Positions 45,671 through 58,084 are shown, numbered from the stretch's first letter. The stretch is 64,000 bases of DNA from Dysidea avara (GCF_963678975.1 NC_089276.1:2563445-2627444), one strand, 5' to 3'. Numbers and translations are program-made. The notes: generated from the letters alone by a model not told the origin.

Positions 45671-45955
45671 CACAGAAAAATTTGGAATTTTCAACTAGAG
45701 TAGGGACCATAGCACATCGATAAAAAGTACTGAAACAAGCTGGAGTAGTGCACGATATTAAATCACAGTAAAACAATAAGAAGTATTATATCCCTACTGT
45801 GCATTTCCATTATGGTATCTTGAGCACAGTAGGGATATAACACTTCTTATTGTTTTACTGTGATTTAATATCATGCACTACTCCAGCTTGTTTCAGTACT
45901 TTTTATCAATGTGCTATGGTCCCTACTCTAGTTGAAAATTCCAAATTTTTCTGTG
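45671..45955. mobile_element. Fold-back MITE, GAGTAGGGA family, copy 2
   Basis: Ends CACAGAAAAATTTGGAATTT and its complement. The arms of about 130 bp are nearly perfect and hold GAGTAGGGACC, GATAAAAAGTACTGAAACAAG-type and TATATCCCTACTGTGC modules. Confidence 0.85.
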
Positions 45956-45984
45956 TATTTGTTAGTTAACTTTGTAAATAATTA

Positions 45985-46700
45985 TTATGACTGGTGAACC
46001 CACGCACACCGCATCTGAAATGGCACCACGCGCCCTAATTACCGTCTGAAAAGTAATGTATCCGTATAGCTTTGTTGTAAGCTATGTTCAATCCGTTACA
46101 CAGTATTTCGAATCAAGAACTGTTCGAAAAGCACCTCTGCAATCACGCCATAGATCGCATATTCTTCCAAGCATACCGAAAGAAATGGTGCCGCACACCC
46201 CAGTTATATCAATTATCGTCTGAAAAGTGAAGTATCCATTTCGTTTCGTTGTCGGCTATGTTCAACCTGTTACACAGCAGTACGAATCAAGAACTGTTTG
46301 AAAAGCACCTCTGCTATCATAATAGTCACTATGACAAATACGGATGATTTCCATTACAAAGGGAAGCCATCATGTGCTATCGCCAAATCGACACTTTTTG
46401 CTGTCAGCAAAGATGAATGGGACACAAAGGAGGACACTGGTAAGTCGATGAAGAATGCATTGTACTTACTGCATGCCAAAAGGCACCTGTCAGGCTGAAG
46501 CAACATCAACAGTGAAAGAATCAAGCCTGTAGCCTTAGCCGTTATCGAGTTACGCTTATCTGAAAGCATCAGGCAGTCAGTCAGTCAGTCAGTCAGTCAG
46601 TCAGTCAGTCAGTCAGTCAGTCAGTCAGTCAGTCAGTCAGTCAGTCAGTCAGTCAGTCAGTCACTAGAAAATTCCATTAAATAAATTATTTTTAAAATTC
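45985..46700. repeat. Dispersed repeat with internal duplication and (AGTC)n tract
   Basis: About 95 bp (GTCTGAAAAGT to AAGCACCTCTGC) occur twice, at about 46046-46140 and 46218-46313. The later part (AATGGGACACAAAGGA to CTTATCTGAAAGCATCAG) recurs at about 48600-48770. An (AGTC)n microsatellite of about 90 bp lies at 46572-46662. Confidence 0.65.
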
Positions 46701-46937
46701 CGTAGCAACTTGTTGAAAATGTTTCGTGTTGATCTGAAAGCTCATTTGGGCTTAGTTTTACCTAATCAATACTGCCTCATCATTGTCAAGGAAAATTGAG
46801 GCTGGTTTTTGGGTGATATTGTTCCATGGGCCACGCCTACTCCTTTGTGGTCCCTACTATACAGTTACTATCGTACTGTATGATAACTTTAAATGTGCTA
46901 TGTAGTTATAACACATGTACTATATTTTCTTTTCTAG

Positions 46938-47120
46938 TTACCTGTACAATGCTCACTGCTCCTACTAATGGAATGATCACTTGTTCAGGAGGTGATAATG
47001 TTCCTACTGTTGGAGACACTTGTAGTTACACATGTAACACTGGTTATGTGCTAAGTGGTAATTCCATGAGGACCTGTGGGAGTGGTGGGAACTGGAGTGG
47101 TACTGAACCCACTTGTATAG
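46938..47120 (+). CDS. Receptor gene exon: CCP module 5
   Basis: 183 nt (61 codons), phase 1-1, TTTCTAG acceptor and GTAAGG donor. Marks: TCTMLTAPTNGMITC, DTCSYTCNTGYVL, RTCGSGGNWSG and EPTC, with six cysteines. It is the module closest to a canonical CCP, with Pro before the last Cys. Confidence 0.9.
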
Positions 47121-48177
47121 GTAAGGAAACTGATTTTAGTACTTCAAACTGCTGCACAAACTAATTTTGAAATATAGGATTGCTACTAATATAAAGAATG
47201 TAAAGTCCTTGTTTCAGTGTTTGTAACTGCTGTGGGGGTATACTGGGTGCTTGACCTTAGCAGATCAGATTTACATCATAGCTAGTAGTGTTTTAAGTTA
47301 TTCTTCAAACTACCAATCAGTCATTATGAACTATACACAAAACAACTACATGTATATAGGGTAAGAATGTAAATTTTTAATATTTAGTATGTTTATACAT
47401 ATTAAGGTATGTACATGTACGTAGAACTGTGCTTGCCTATCACTCAACCAATGTATCACTTTTACTTAACTGTTCTTTGCATGTTACGAACTGAATTTAG
47501 AATACACTGATGTGTAGTATGTACAAGTGCTACCCTTCTGCTATTTTGTAATGGAGTTACGATTACACATGAATTGAAAACTTATTTAATACACTACAAG
47601 AATAGTTTTGCACAATACTAAAAAGGCAATGCAGAAAACCACAGACATCTTCTCTTAAAGCAGGTGGCATTTCTGTATTATGCTCTGCCATTTGAGTTGT
47701 CACATGATCTATTATATACCACTGAATTAGGCAGCATGTGAGGATTGAAATAGTTTAGCATCATAGCACCATCAAGGGAGAATACAAGACAATTGGACTT
47801 GTAAAGCAATGACATACAATTTATTGAGAATCTTGTTTCTCTATGTGGCTCAATGGAAGACACTTTTGCCAAGTGCAACAGTGCTTGGTACCATTCTATT
47901 GAAAATTTCATGGTGTGGTGGTAGTAGTAAAAGTTTCCTAGTTTATATACACAGGCATGCATGAAAGCCTAATATTAGTCATATAATGTTAGTATCTTTT
48001 TATGCTAAATTTGGGAATCAGATTGTTAAGGCAACATTGAAACAGACATTGCAGTGACATGTACGTACACACTTGTATATGTCAGAAAATCTTATCTGTC
48101 ACTAATTTTTGTGGCTATGATGCCTAATTGAACTTAAAATTCTTTTTTTTCTTTCTACTTGCTTGTTTGTAAAATAA
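47121..48177. other. Intron
   Basis: No exon recognised. A reverse frame at 47678-47962 has no feature. Confidence 0.4.
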
Positions 48178-48430
48178 TTGTGACTGGATTTGCAAAAAGG
48201 TACCTTTTTCACACACACAAAATTTGATCCATTTTTGAACTTTGATGCTTCATAACTTTGATCATGGCATATAATCACCTGAAATTTTCCATGAGTGTAG
48301 ATACAGTATCTGGCTTCATTTTGATACTAAGAGCAAGCTAATCAGCATAAGGAGTGAAGTGTTATATCATTTTGTTTGCTGGTGTTTAAAATGTGTGGAA
48401 AATGTACCTTTTTGCAAATCTGGTCACAAC
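48178..48430. mobile_element. MITE, TATGTGACCGG family, third copy
   Basis: Inverted ends TGTGACTGGATTTGCAAAAA and TTTTTGCAAATCTGGTCACA, body about 250 bp, like 14225-14470. Confidence 0.75.
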
Positions 48431-48431
48431 T

Positions 48432-48860
48432 ATAACTGGTGAACCAGCATGTACCACATCAAAAGAAAGAATGGCACTGAATGTTTTCATCTGTACGAGC
48501 GCCCCAACTATCAAATACTGAAAATACAGACAATTTCTCTTAGAAATGTAGTAAAGCCATCACGTACTAGCTACCATGAATCGACACCTTGTTCTGTCAG
48601 TAAAAAGAAATGGGACACAAAAGAATACAAAGATAAGTAAGTCCATGATGTGTTCATTGTACATACTGTGGTATGCGAAAAGGCATCTGTCGGGCTAAAC
48701 TGATGTCTAACAGTGAAAAATCAAGCCCATACCCTTAGCTGTTATGGAGTACGCTTGTCTGAAAACATCAGACAGCAGCATTGAAACTGGGTTGGGTCAA
48801 CTGGGTCACCAGGTCTGACCTGCTTTACAGATTATCCGACAGGCCAGGTTCTTTCGTGAA
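48432..48860. repeat. Dispersed repeat related to 45985-46700
   Basis: Shares ACTGGTGAACC at its start and AAATGGGACACAAA further on, without the internal duplication or microsatellite. Confidence 0.6.
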
Positions 48861-49029
48861 CCACGCCCACTTTAGTATCTGTACATGGAGCCACACTATA
48901 AACTTATCTGTCAGTAAATTTACATTGAACTATACCCACTGACTTATCGCAGTTTTAAGTATTAATTCAGTGTTGTAAATAATTATATACATAATGTTCA
49001 CATTTACTAAACTATGTGTCTATTGCCAG

Positions 49030-49221
49030 GTACCTGTCCTGTGCTCACTGATCCTACTAATGGAATGGTCACTTGTTCACTGGGAGATGATGGAGTTGCT
49101 ACTGCTGGAGAAACTTGTAGTTACATATGTGATAATGGTTTTGTGAGGCTATCAGGTGATGCCACGAGGACCTGTGGGAGTGATAGAAGTTGGAGTGGTA
49201 GTGCTGCTGTGTGTGGAACAG
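49030..49221 (+). CDS. Receptor gene exon: CCP module 6
   Basis: 192 nt (64 codons), phase 1-1, TTGCCAG acceptor and GTAACA donor. Marks: TCPVLTDPTNGMVTC, ETCSYICDNGFVRL, RTCGSDRSWSG and AAVCGT, with six cysteines. Confidence 0.9.
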
Positions 49222-50351
49222 GTAACAACATGCATAGTAAAAATGTCCTATTCTATGTGCTTCACTATTTTATGATATAGCATCTACAATTCACTATTTC
49301 ACTTTGTTTAGTCATGGTAACATATTGCTTCCTGAACGTACTCATGTGCACTGTATACAGAAGTATATGTATACACATCATGTATATTTCTATCAGGTTT
49401 ATATGAGTGATGGCCTAAAATAGACTGATGTGAAGATACTTCAGATGCAAACACCTCAAATATTGGCAATTTAATAGCAGTTGTGCTAGTTAAAAAGTGG
49501 AAGTACTGGTTATTTTGACAATTTTGATCATTACTGACCAGCGTGGACAGAACCTTGATCATGCATAAAACGGACAATGGTATTAAAACAAAGAAAATTG
49601 CCGTTTGCTTAGTTAAAATGTTGGTTTAAACCTCGAAAGACCTTTTTCATGTGTAGTTTCTGCCAGTTAAGCAAAAAAACCACATTGAAGCATAACTTTT
49701 TGTATCAGCACTTCCTGGATTCCACAGTTATTTGAAGCACTTAAAAGGGTATTGGACACTCAGTACCTGCAGCTAGTTACTGGGAACAGAGCATGACGAC
49801 CACCCCCCCTAACAATAATAAGGGGAGGGGGGCCCCATGAGTTAACTGTTATTCCCTAGGTTTACGTACACCTAAAGCCTTGATATGCAGTTAGAAATGT
49901 AAAGGTTTAATTGATGATGTTTCCCGAAGTTGTATAATCAAATAATCAACAGTATTTTTATATTTATAACAGTTGAGCACAACAGCCCCACCTAGCTGCA
50001 CTTAAAACACATCGTCTTAACTGCATTAATAGCAACAAATGCACTCTATAATGATCTAGCTGCACTTAAGCGATCAACCACTGCTACAACCCTCTCATGT
50101 TTAGTCTGACTGCACTTATAATAAGCTCAAGATATTCTAAAATTTATCAGTCACCCTAACACTATATTCTAATAAAACAGTCATACATGTGTATCGTGGA
50201 CATATGCTAAGACAAATTAGACCACAGCAAGGTGAAATACTTGAATTTCATTGGCTACTTAAAGGTGTCTAAATCCTGTAGATCCCTTGTTCATGTCTCA
50301 ATAGATCCGTGTCTCTGGGGTGATACAAAACATGGCAATTACATGCCTGTA
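49222..50351. other. Intron
   Basis: A C-run and G-run (CCACCCCCCC...GGGGAGGGGGG) lie at about 49801-49835. One dispersed motif variant is at 50167-50183. No exon recognised. Confidence 0.4.
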
Positions 50352-50480
50352 TCTAGAGTTGTACCGATAATCGGATCGGCCAAATTATCGGCCACCGATA
50401 TGGCAATTTTTACCAATATCGGCATCGGTGCAGAACAGTACGAGTACCGATATCGCTACCGATATTTATACAGCAATAGT
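50352..50480. repeat. ATCGG-rich repeat, left copy
   Basis: TAGAGTTGTACCGATAATCGG with many CCGATAT/ATATCGG repeats. An inverted relative at 57268-57372 ends TCGGTACAGCTCTA. The two bracket element E3. Confidence 0.6.
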
Positions 50481-51184
50481 TTGTACATAAACGGATTATA
50501 ATATTGGTTTTCTACGTTATCCATGTGGCTGTTCAGTAGCAGTGGCTTATTGTTCACTGTACAGCAAGCGCTACGCTACGAGAAGCCATACAGATACATG
50601 TGATTCTAGTGTTTGTTGCTGGAAAGCTTATCAGTCTTAAATAAATGAAGCAGTTATATATATCTAATCAAAAACAGCCAAGCTGTAAAAAAGGTGCGGC
50701 CCCTAAAAAGGCCATGGTGAAAAAAGATGTGAAATCCAAGGTGGCGGCCAAGAAATGGCTGTGATGGTAGGTTAATGGTAAAAATTTTAATAATGACAAT
50801 TCAGGTGAATTTTGTGCCAAGACCAAGCGGCACCAAATTCACCTGAATTGTCGTTATTAAAATTTTTACTATTAACCTACCATCACAGCCATTTCTTGGC
50901 CGCCACCTTGGATTTCACATCTTTTTTTACCATGGCCTTTTTAGGGGCCGCACCTTTTTTTACAGCTTAGCTGTTTTTGATTAGGTATCACTTCTTTTTG
51001 TATTTGTATATATACCCCAAAGCTGGCCATAGGCCGGCTTTGAGGCTTTTTAACCTATCCTTTTTCTTTACCACAGGAAGAATAAAAAGACAGAGCAGAT
51101 TTTTAATACTTCAACTGTTTTTGATTTTATCAGTAATTATATAAATATATTTATTACATGTCTATTATTCCCTACTGGATAACT

Positions 51185-52470
51185 TGTTCGCAGCTGATCT
51201 TTCTACTAAGGGACTTGAAATGTAGCTAAACTCTCTACAGGTTGATTTGTTTGTAGCTGCACTCTCTACAGGGTGATTTGTTTGCATCTGAACTCTCTAC
51301 AGGATAGTTTCTTTGTCACTGAACTCTCTACAAGGTGACTTGTTTCTAGCTGACTCTCTACAAGACAAGATGACTTCCTCTAGCTGATTTCTCTACAAGG
51401 TGACTTGTATCTAGCTGAACTATCTACAGGATGATGATCTGTTTGTAGCTGAAATCTCTACAGGGTGATTTGTTTGTAGCTGAATTCTCTACTGGATAAC
51501 TTGTTTCTACATATAGCTGATCTCTGTATAGGATAACTAGTTTCTAGTTGAACTCTCTACAGAGTGGGTTCTTTGTTGCTGAACTCTCTACAAGGTGACT
51601 TCTTCTAGCTGATCTCTCTACAGGAAGATTTTTTGGTAGCTGAACTCTCTACAGGATGATTTGTTTGTAGCTGATCTCTCTAAAGGGTGATTTAGGTTGT
51701 AGCTGCTCTCTCTACAGTGGGTGATTTGTTTGTAACTGAAATCTCTACCGGTTGATTTGTTTGTAGCTGAAGTCTCTACAAGTTGTTTTGTTTGTAGCCG
51801 ATCTCTCTACAGGGTAATTTGTTTGTAGCTGAACTCACTGCAAAGTGATTTGTTTGTAGCTGATCTCTCTATAGGGTAATTTGTTTGTAGCTGAACTCAC
51901 TGCAAGGTGATTTGTTTGTAGCTGATCTCTCTACAGGGTGATTTGCTTGTAACTGAATTCCCTATATTGTGTCTAGTGTCTATATAGCTGATCTCTCTAC
52001 AGGTTGATTTTTTGGAGCTGAGTTCTCTACAGGGTGATTTGTTTGTAGCTGATCTCTCTACAGGGTGAGTGTTTGTAGCTGATCTCTCTACAGGGTGATT
52101 TGTTTGTAGCTGATCTCTCTACAGTGGGTGATTTGTTAGTAATTGAAATCTCTACAGGTTGATTTGTTTGTAGCTGAACTCACTGCAAGGTGCTTTGTTT
52201 GTAGCTGATCTCTCTACAGGGTAGTTTCTTTGTAGCTGAACTCTCTAGAGAGTGTAGCCGAACTCTCCACAGGCATGACTTGTTTATAGCTGAACTCTCT
52301 TCAGTGTGACTTGTAATGTTCTGATTCTTCTGAATCTCTACAGCGATATACCTGTAGCTGAACTCTCTATAGGGTGACTTGCTTCTTGCTGAACTGTCTA
52401 TAAGATTAACTGTGTGCAGCTGAACTCCCTACAGAATAACTTGCAATGTAATAAAATTCTATAATGGAGT
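51185..52470. repeat. Minisatellite array in E3, forward
   Basis: About forty units of GTAGCTGAACTCTCTACAGG-type sequence with GTGATTTGTTT spacers, same orientation as 14575-17630. Confidence 0.88.
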
Positions 52471-52614
52471 AAATATATTAGCTGAATGCTCTATTAGGGT
52501 GACTGTTCTATTAGAGTATCTCGATCTCGCATATGTTACACGTAGTTGGCTTTGGAATCATAACTCAGTGGTTTGTAATCCGATTCTTCTGTACTACTGC
52601 ATGGACTTTCTATG

Positions 52615-53302
52615 ATCAAGACACACGGTAGTGTGTCGTACGGCCCAAGTAGCCGGCGCGCCACACCGTGAGTATATTTACAGGAAGAAAGTAAACGCGA
52701 TTTTCACACCTTTGTAGCTCTGTGATTCCTTATCCTATTAAAACCAACGTTGCTACAGAAATGCCGGCGAGGTAGGGGAGTCCATATACCAAATTTGAAG
52801 AAAATCGCTCTAGCCATTTCCGAGATACGAGCGGCCAAAGTTAGGGGTTTTTTTCTTCTACTTCTTCTTTTCGCACACTTTGCAAAATCCGCAATAAAAC
52901 ACGAATGCGTGCTTGGATCGGGCTGAAATTTGGCACACTTAAAGGGCTCATTAAGGCGAATCTCAGTACCAAGTTTGGTAGGAATCCGATGAACATTCAC
53001 GGAGTTATGACCGATTATCTGCGTAAAATAAGGTCGAAGGTCTGTCACGCCCACAGGGTAAACCGCTTGAAGGAATGAGCTGAAAATTGCTATGTAGATG
53101 GAGTAACTATCGTAGGAGTGCCTTTTTGTGGTTTGAAAGGAATCCAGTTAAAGGCCATCGAGATATGACACAAAACCCAACCTGTGTCACAATTACGCGA
53201 TCGACTTTTATGAATAAAAAAACTATTAGTTTTCATGCCTACCAGCCAAACCGCTTAGAACAGTGAGCTGAAAATTGGTGTGTAGCTGGAATAATTATCA
53301 TA
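52615..53302. repeat. Arm B of E3
   Basis: Inverted copy lies at 56307-56992. The terminal hairpin and two GGGTAAACCGCTT-type boxes (near 53050 and 53245) are present. A 116-codon reverse frame (53054-52704) has weakly similar counterparts at 56602-56903. Confidence 0.75.
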
Positions 53303-53419
53303 GAAAGTCCTTGCAGTAGTACAGAAGAATCGGATTACAAACCACTGAGTTATGATTCCAAAGCCAACTACGTGTAGCATATGCGAGATCGAAATACTCT
53401 AATAGAACAGTCACCCTAA

Positions 53420-55795
53420 TAAAGCATTCAGCTACGTTTCTAACTTACTCCATTATAGAATTTCTTTGGCATTGCAAGTTATTCTGTAGGGAGTTCAGCT
53501 ACAAACAGTTAATCTTATAGACAATTCAGCTACAAGCAAGTCATCCTGTAGAGAGTTCAGCTACAAATATGTTGCTGTAGAGATTCAGAACATTATAAGT
53601 CACACTGAAGAGAATTCAACTATAAACAAGTCACCTTGTAGAGAGTTCAGCTACAACAAGTCACTCTGTAGAGAATTCATTTACAAAGAAGTCACTGCGT
53701 AAATGGTTCAGCTACAAAAAAAGCTACCTAGTAGAGAGTTCATCTAGATCAGCTACAAACAAGTTACTTTATGCAATGTTCAGCTACAAGTAAGTCACTC
53801 TGTAGAGAGTTCAGCTACAAACAAGTCACTCTGCAGTACAAACAAGTCACCGTGGAGAGAGAGTTCAGCAACCAATCAAAAAACCACCATGTAAAAGAGT
53901 TCAGCTATACAAACAAGATATAACTCTATAGAGAGATCAGGTAGAAACTTAACAGATCACACTGTAGAGAGTTCAGCTAGAAACAAGTCATCCAGACTGA
54001 GTAGAGAGATCAACTAGAAAACATCACCTTGTAGAGAGTTCAAATCACCCTGCAGATAGTTCAGCTACAAACAAATCACCCTATAGAGAGATCAGCTAGA
54101 AGAAGTCACCTTGTAAAGAGTTTAGCTACAAAGAAACTACCATGTAGAGAATTCAGCTATGAACAGATCATCCTGTCGAGAGTTCAGTTAGAAACAAGTC
54201 ATCCTGTAGAGAGATTAGCTAGAAGAAGTTACCTTGTAGAGAGTTCAGCTACAAAGAAACAACCATGTAGAAAGTTCAACTGCAAACAAATCAAACTGTA
54301 CAGAGTTCAGCTACAAACAAATCACCCTGTAGAGAGATCAGCTAGAAACAAGTCACCCTGTAGAGAAATCAACTAGAAGAAGCTACCTTGTAGAGAGTTC
54401 AGCTGCAAACAAACCATCATGTAGAGACTTCAGCTGCAAACAAATCACCCTGTAGAGAGTTCAGCTACGAAAGGATCACCCTGTAGAGAGTTCAGCTAGA
54501 AACAAGTCATCCTGTAGAGAGAGCAGCTAGAAGAAGCTACCTTGTAGAGAGTTCAACTACAAAGAAACCACCATGTAGAGAGTTCAGCTGCAAGCAAATC
54601 GAATTGTAGAGAGTTTAGCTACCAACAAATCACCATGTAGAGAGTTCAGCTAGAAACAAGTTATCCTGTAAAGAGATAAGCTAGAAGAGGTTACCTTGTA
54701 GAGTGTTCAGTTATGAACAAACCATCATGTAGAAAGTTCAGCTGCAAACGAATCACCCTGCAGAGAGTTCAGCTACGAGAAGATCACCCTATAGAGAGTT
54801 CAGCTAGAACAAGTCACTTTGTATGTAGAAAGTTCAGCTACAAAAAAAATTACCCTGTAGAGAGGTAGCTACAAACAAATCTCCCTGTATAGAGATCAGC
54901 TAGAAGAAGTTTCGTTCAGCTACAAACAAATCACCCTGTAGAAAGATCAGCTAGAAGATGTTACCTTGTAGAGAGTTCAGCTTCAAACAAATCACCTGTA
55001 GAGAGTTCAGCTACAAACAAATCTCTCTGTAGAGAGATAAGCTAGAAGAAATTACCTTGTAGAGAGTTCAGCTACAAAGAAACCATCATGTAGAGAGTTC
55101 AGCTGCAAACAAATCTCCCTGTATAGAGATCAGCTAGAAGAAGTTTCGTTCAGCTACAAACAAATCACCCTGTAGAAAGATCAGCTAGAAGATGTTACCT
55201 TGTAGAGAGTTCAGTTTCAAACAAATCACCTGTAGAGAGTTCAGCTACAAACAAATCTCTCTGTAGAGAGATAAGCTAGAAGAAATTACCTTGTAGAGAG
55301 TTCAGCTACAAAGAAACCATCATGTAGAGAGTTCAGCTGCAAACAAATCACCTGTATAGAGTTCAGCTACAAACAAATCTCCCTGTAGAGAGATTAACTA
55401 GAAGAAGTTACCTTGTGGAGAGTTCAGCTACAAAGAAACCATCATGTAGAGAGTTCAGTTGCAAACAAATCACCTGTAGAGAGTTCAGCTACAAACAAAT
55501 CTCTCTGTAGAGAGATCAGCTAGAAGAAGTTACCTTGTAGAGAGTTCAGCTACAAAGAAACCATCATGTAGAGAGTTCAGCTGCAAACAAATCACCTGTA
55601 GAGAGTTCAGCTACAAACAAATCACCTTGTAGAGAGTTCAGCTACAAACAAACCACCCTGTAGAGAGATCAGCTAGAAGAAGTTACTTGTATATTGTTTA
55701 GCTACAAACAATTCACCCTATAGAGAGAGCAGCAAGAAGAAGTCACTTTGTAGAGTGTTCAGTTACAAAGAAACCACCATGGAGAGTTCTGTAAT
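53420..55795. repeat. Minisatellite array in E3, inverted
   Basis: TGTAGAGAGTTCAGCTAC units with AAACAAATCACCC spacers, 2.4 kb. A block of about 190 bp is duplicated in tandem (about 54880-55070 and 55115-55310, GAAGAAGTTTCGTTCAGC to AGCTGCAAACAAATC), showing recent expansion. Confidence 0.88.
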
Positions 55796-55978
55796 AAATA
55801 TATGTATTACATATATAATTTGTACATTTACTGATAAAATCAGAAATATTTAAAGTACATCTGCTTCATCTTTTCTTCTTCCTTTGGAAAAGAAAAAAAG
55901 ACAGGTTAAAAAAGTTCCAAAGCCGGCCTATGGCCGGATAGGCCGGCTTTGGTGTATACAAATACAAAAAGAAGTGAA

Positions 55979-56306
55979 ATCTAATCCAAAACAGCCAAGC
56001 TGTAAAAAAAGTGTGCGGCCCTCAAAAAGGCTATGATGAAAATAGATGTGAAATCCAAGGTGGCGGCCAAGAAATGGCTGTGATGGTAGGTTAATGGTAA
56101 AAATGTTAATAATGGCAATTTAGATGAATTTTTTGCCAAGACCAAGCGGCACAAAAATTCACCTGAATTGTCGTTATTAAAATTTTTACTATTAACCTAC
56201 CATCACAGCCATTTCTTGGCCGCCACCTTGGATTTCACATCTTTTTTCATCATAGCCTTTTTGAGGGCCGCACACTTTTTTTACAGCTGGCTGTTTTGGA
56301 TTAGAT
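55979..56306. repeat. Palindrome family (310 bp), copy in A' of E3
   Basis: ATCTAATCC to GGATTAGAT, arms of about 150 bp with few mismatches. The partner in A is at 50662-50986. Confidence 0.85.
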
Positions 56307-57267
56307 AATTATTCCAGCTACACACCGGGTTTCAGCTCACTGCTCTAAGCGGTTTGCCTAGTAGGCGTGAAAACTAATAGTTTTTTTATTCGTAAAAATC
56401 GATCGCATAATTGTGACATAGGTTGGGTTTTTTGGCATATCTCGATAGCCTTTAACTGGATTCCTTTTAAACCACAAAAAGGCGCTCCTACGATAGTTAC
56501 TCCATGTACATAGCAATTTTCTGCTCATTCCTTCAAGTGGTTTACCCTGTGGGCGTGACAGACCTTCGACCTTATTTTACGCAATAATCGGTCATAACTC
56601 CGTGAACGTTTATCGGATTCTTATTAAACTTGGTACTGAGATTCACCTTAATGAGCCCTTTAAGTGTGCCAAATTTCAGCCCAATTGGAGCACGAATTCG
56701 TGTTTTATGGTGGATTTTGCAAAGTGTGCGAAAAGAAGGAAAAAAACAAAGAAAAAAAACCCCAAACTTTGGCCGCTCGTATCTCGGAAATGGATGGAGC
56801 GATTTTCTTCAAATTTGGAATGTGGACTCCCCTACCTCGCAGGCACTTCTGTAGCAACTTTGGTTTCAATCGGATAAGGAATCACGGAGCTACAAAGGTG
56901 TGAAAATCGCGTTTACTTTCTTCCTGTAAATATACTCACGGTGTGGCGCGCCGGCTTCTTGGGCCGCACAACACACTACCGTTTGTCTTGATATATAGTA
57001 CCTTTGTAGTATAAAAGAACAGTCACAAGAAAACCTACTGTACCAGCCTTCACACAAGCCAATAAAATGCGGGGTAATGCAGAAATATCCGTTTAAGGCT
57101 CCATGGGAGTATGCATAAAAATGTTTGTGGGTGCCTAATTGTCTGGATTGCACAATAGAAACCCAAGCCACTATTACCACAGGCATAGAGTGAGCAATGA
57201 ATATATCCACATGTTGTTGTAGAGTAGGTAACTGTACACTTTTGCATAGATTAACTATGACTTTTGT

Positions 57268-57372
57268 TTGTAATGCAAATATCGGATCGACTATCGGTTA
57301 TCGGCTTCTGTTGGTGGTATCCATATCGGATATCGGTACATGCCAAAATCCCACCTCGGTACAGCTCTACCT
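57268..57372. repeat. ATCGG-rich repeat, right copy
   Basis: See 50352-50480; inverted relative to it. Confidence 0.55.
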
Positions 57373-57470
57373 GTATCATTGGCAACACATGGGCATTTAA
57401 CTGGATAGCAAGCGCTGTTATGCTACATTTCTCGTGTTACAAGCAGCTGTGAACTAGCTGTGGTCTAAAT

Positions 57471-57614
57471 AGTTAGACATCGAAACACAGGGTTCTACGG
57501 GAAGTTAGAAACCTGAAAGGCCCTGTGTTGTGGCGCACGAGCGAAGCAAGGGCACTACTACAGGAGCCTGAGGGTTTCTAACTTCTGTAGAACCATGTGT
57601 TTCGATGTCTAACT
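57471..57614. mobile_element. Fold-back MITE, AGTTAGACAT family, copy 3
   Basis: Perfect ends AGTTAGACATCGAAACACA and TGTGTTTCGATGTCTAACT, with a GAGCGAAGC loop. It is the best preserved copy. Confidence 0.8.
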
Positions 57615-57624
57615 ATTATAAAAA

Positions 57625-57845
57625 GTACATTTAAAAGTAAAATGAAATAGGGATCCAAGCAATAAAAAGTAGTGAAACAATACATGAATGATAGTATTAC
57701 AGCATAGCTTGGTAGAAAAATTCCTACTTTGGTACTGAACAAAATAATTGTGATAACATGCCAATGTACGGATTTCCCACTAAGCTACTGTATGTTGTAA
57801 TATACCATCATTCATCTCTTGTTTTATCACTTGGATTCATACTTC
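57625..57845. mobile_element. Fold-back MITE, GAGTAGGGA family, degraded copy
   Basis: ATAGGGATCCAAGCAATAAA and TTGTTTTATCACTTGGATTC arms, with many mismatches. Confidence 0.6.
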
Positions 57846-58084
57846 ATATTTTAAGCATAAGGTTGTTAAGTTTTTATTTCCTGTGTTGGATGGACTGCGC
57901 TTGCCTACCACCCCTTGCGTAGAAGTGGTGTGTGCTGGACAATTAATAATGCTAGTTAAGTGTTTATTCAAAACTGCATCTCTCCATGCTTTCTTTTTTA
58001 AAAGTTTTCTTGTTATGTCAATCCAACATATTGTTTAGGATCATTGCTGTGCTACATATATGTATGTATTATGTTTATTTGCAG

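Larger units (their letters stand above)
50662..56992. mobile_element. Composite minisatellite element E3, order A-B-A'-B'
   Basis: A = palindrome, linker, minisatellite, motif and tail (50662-52611). B = arm starting with the hairpin ATCAAGACACAC (52615-53302). A' = inverted A (53303-56306: tail, motif, array, linker with GCCGGC hairpins, palindrome). B' = inverted arm (56307-56992) ending GTTTGTCTTGAT. Each part equals one in E1 (A-B') or E2 (B-A'). It looks like two head-to-head elements sharing material, or an aborted inverted duplication. It lies wholly in the intron between CCP6 and Ig1. Confidence 0.7.
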
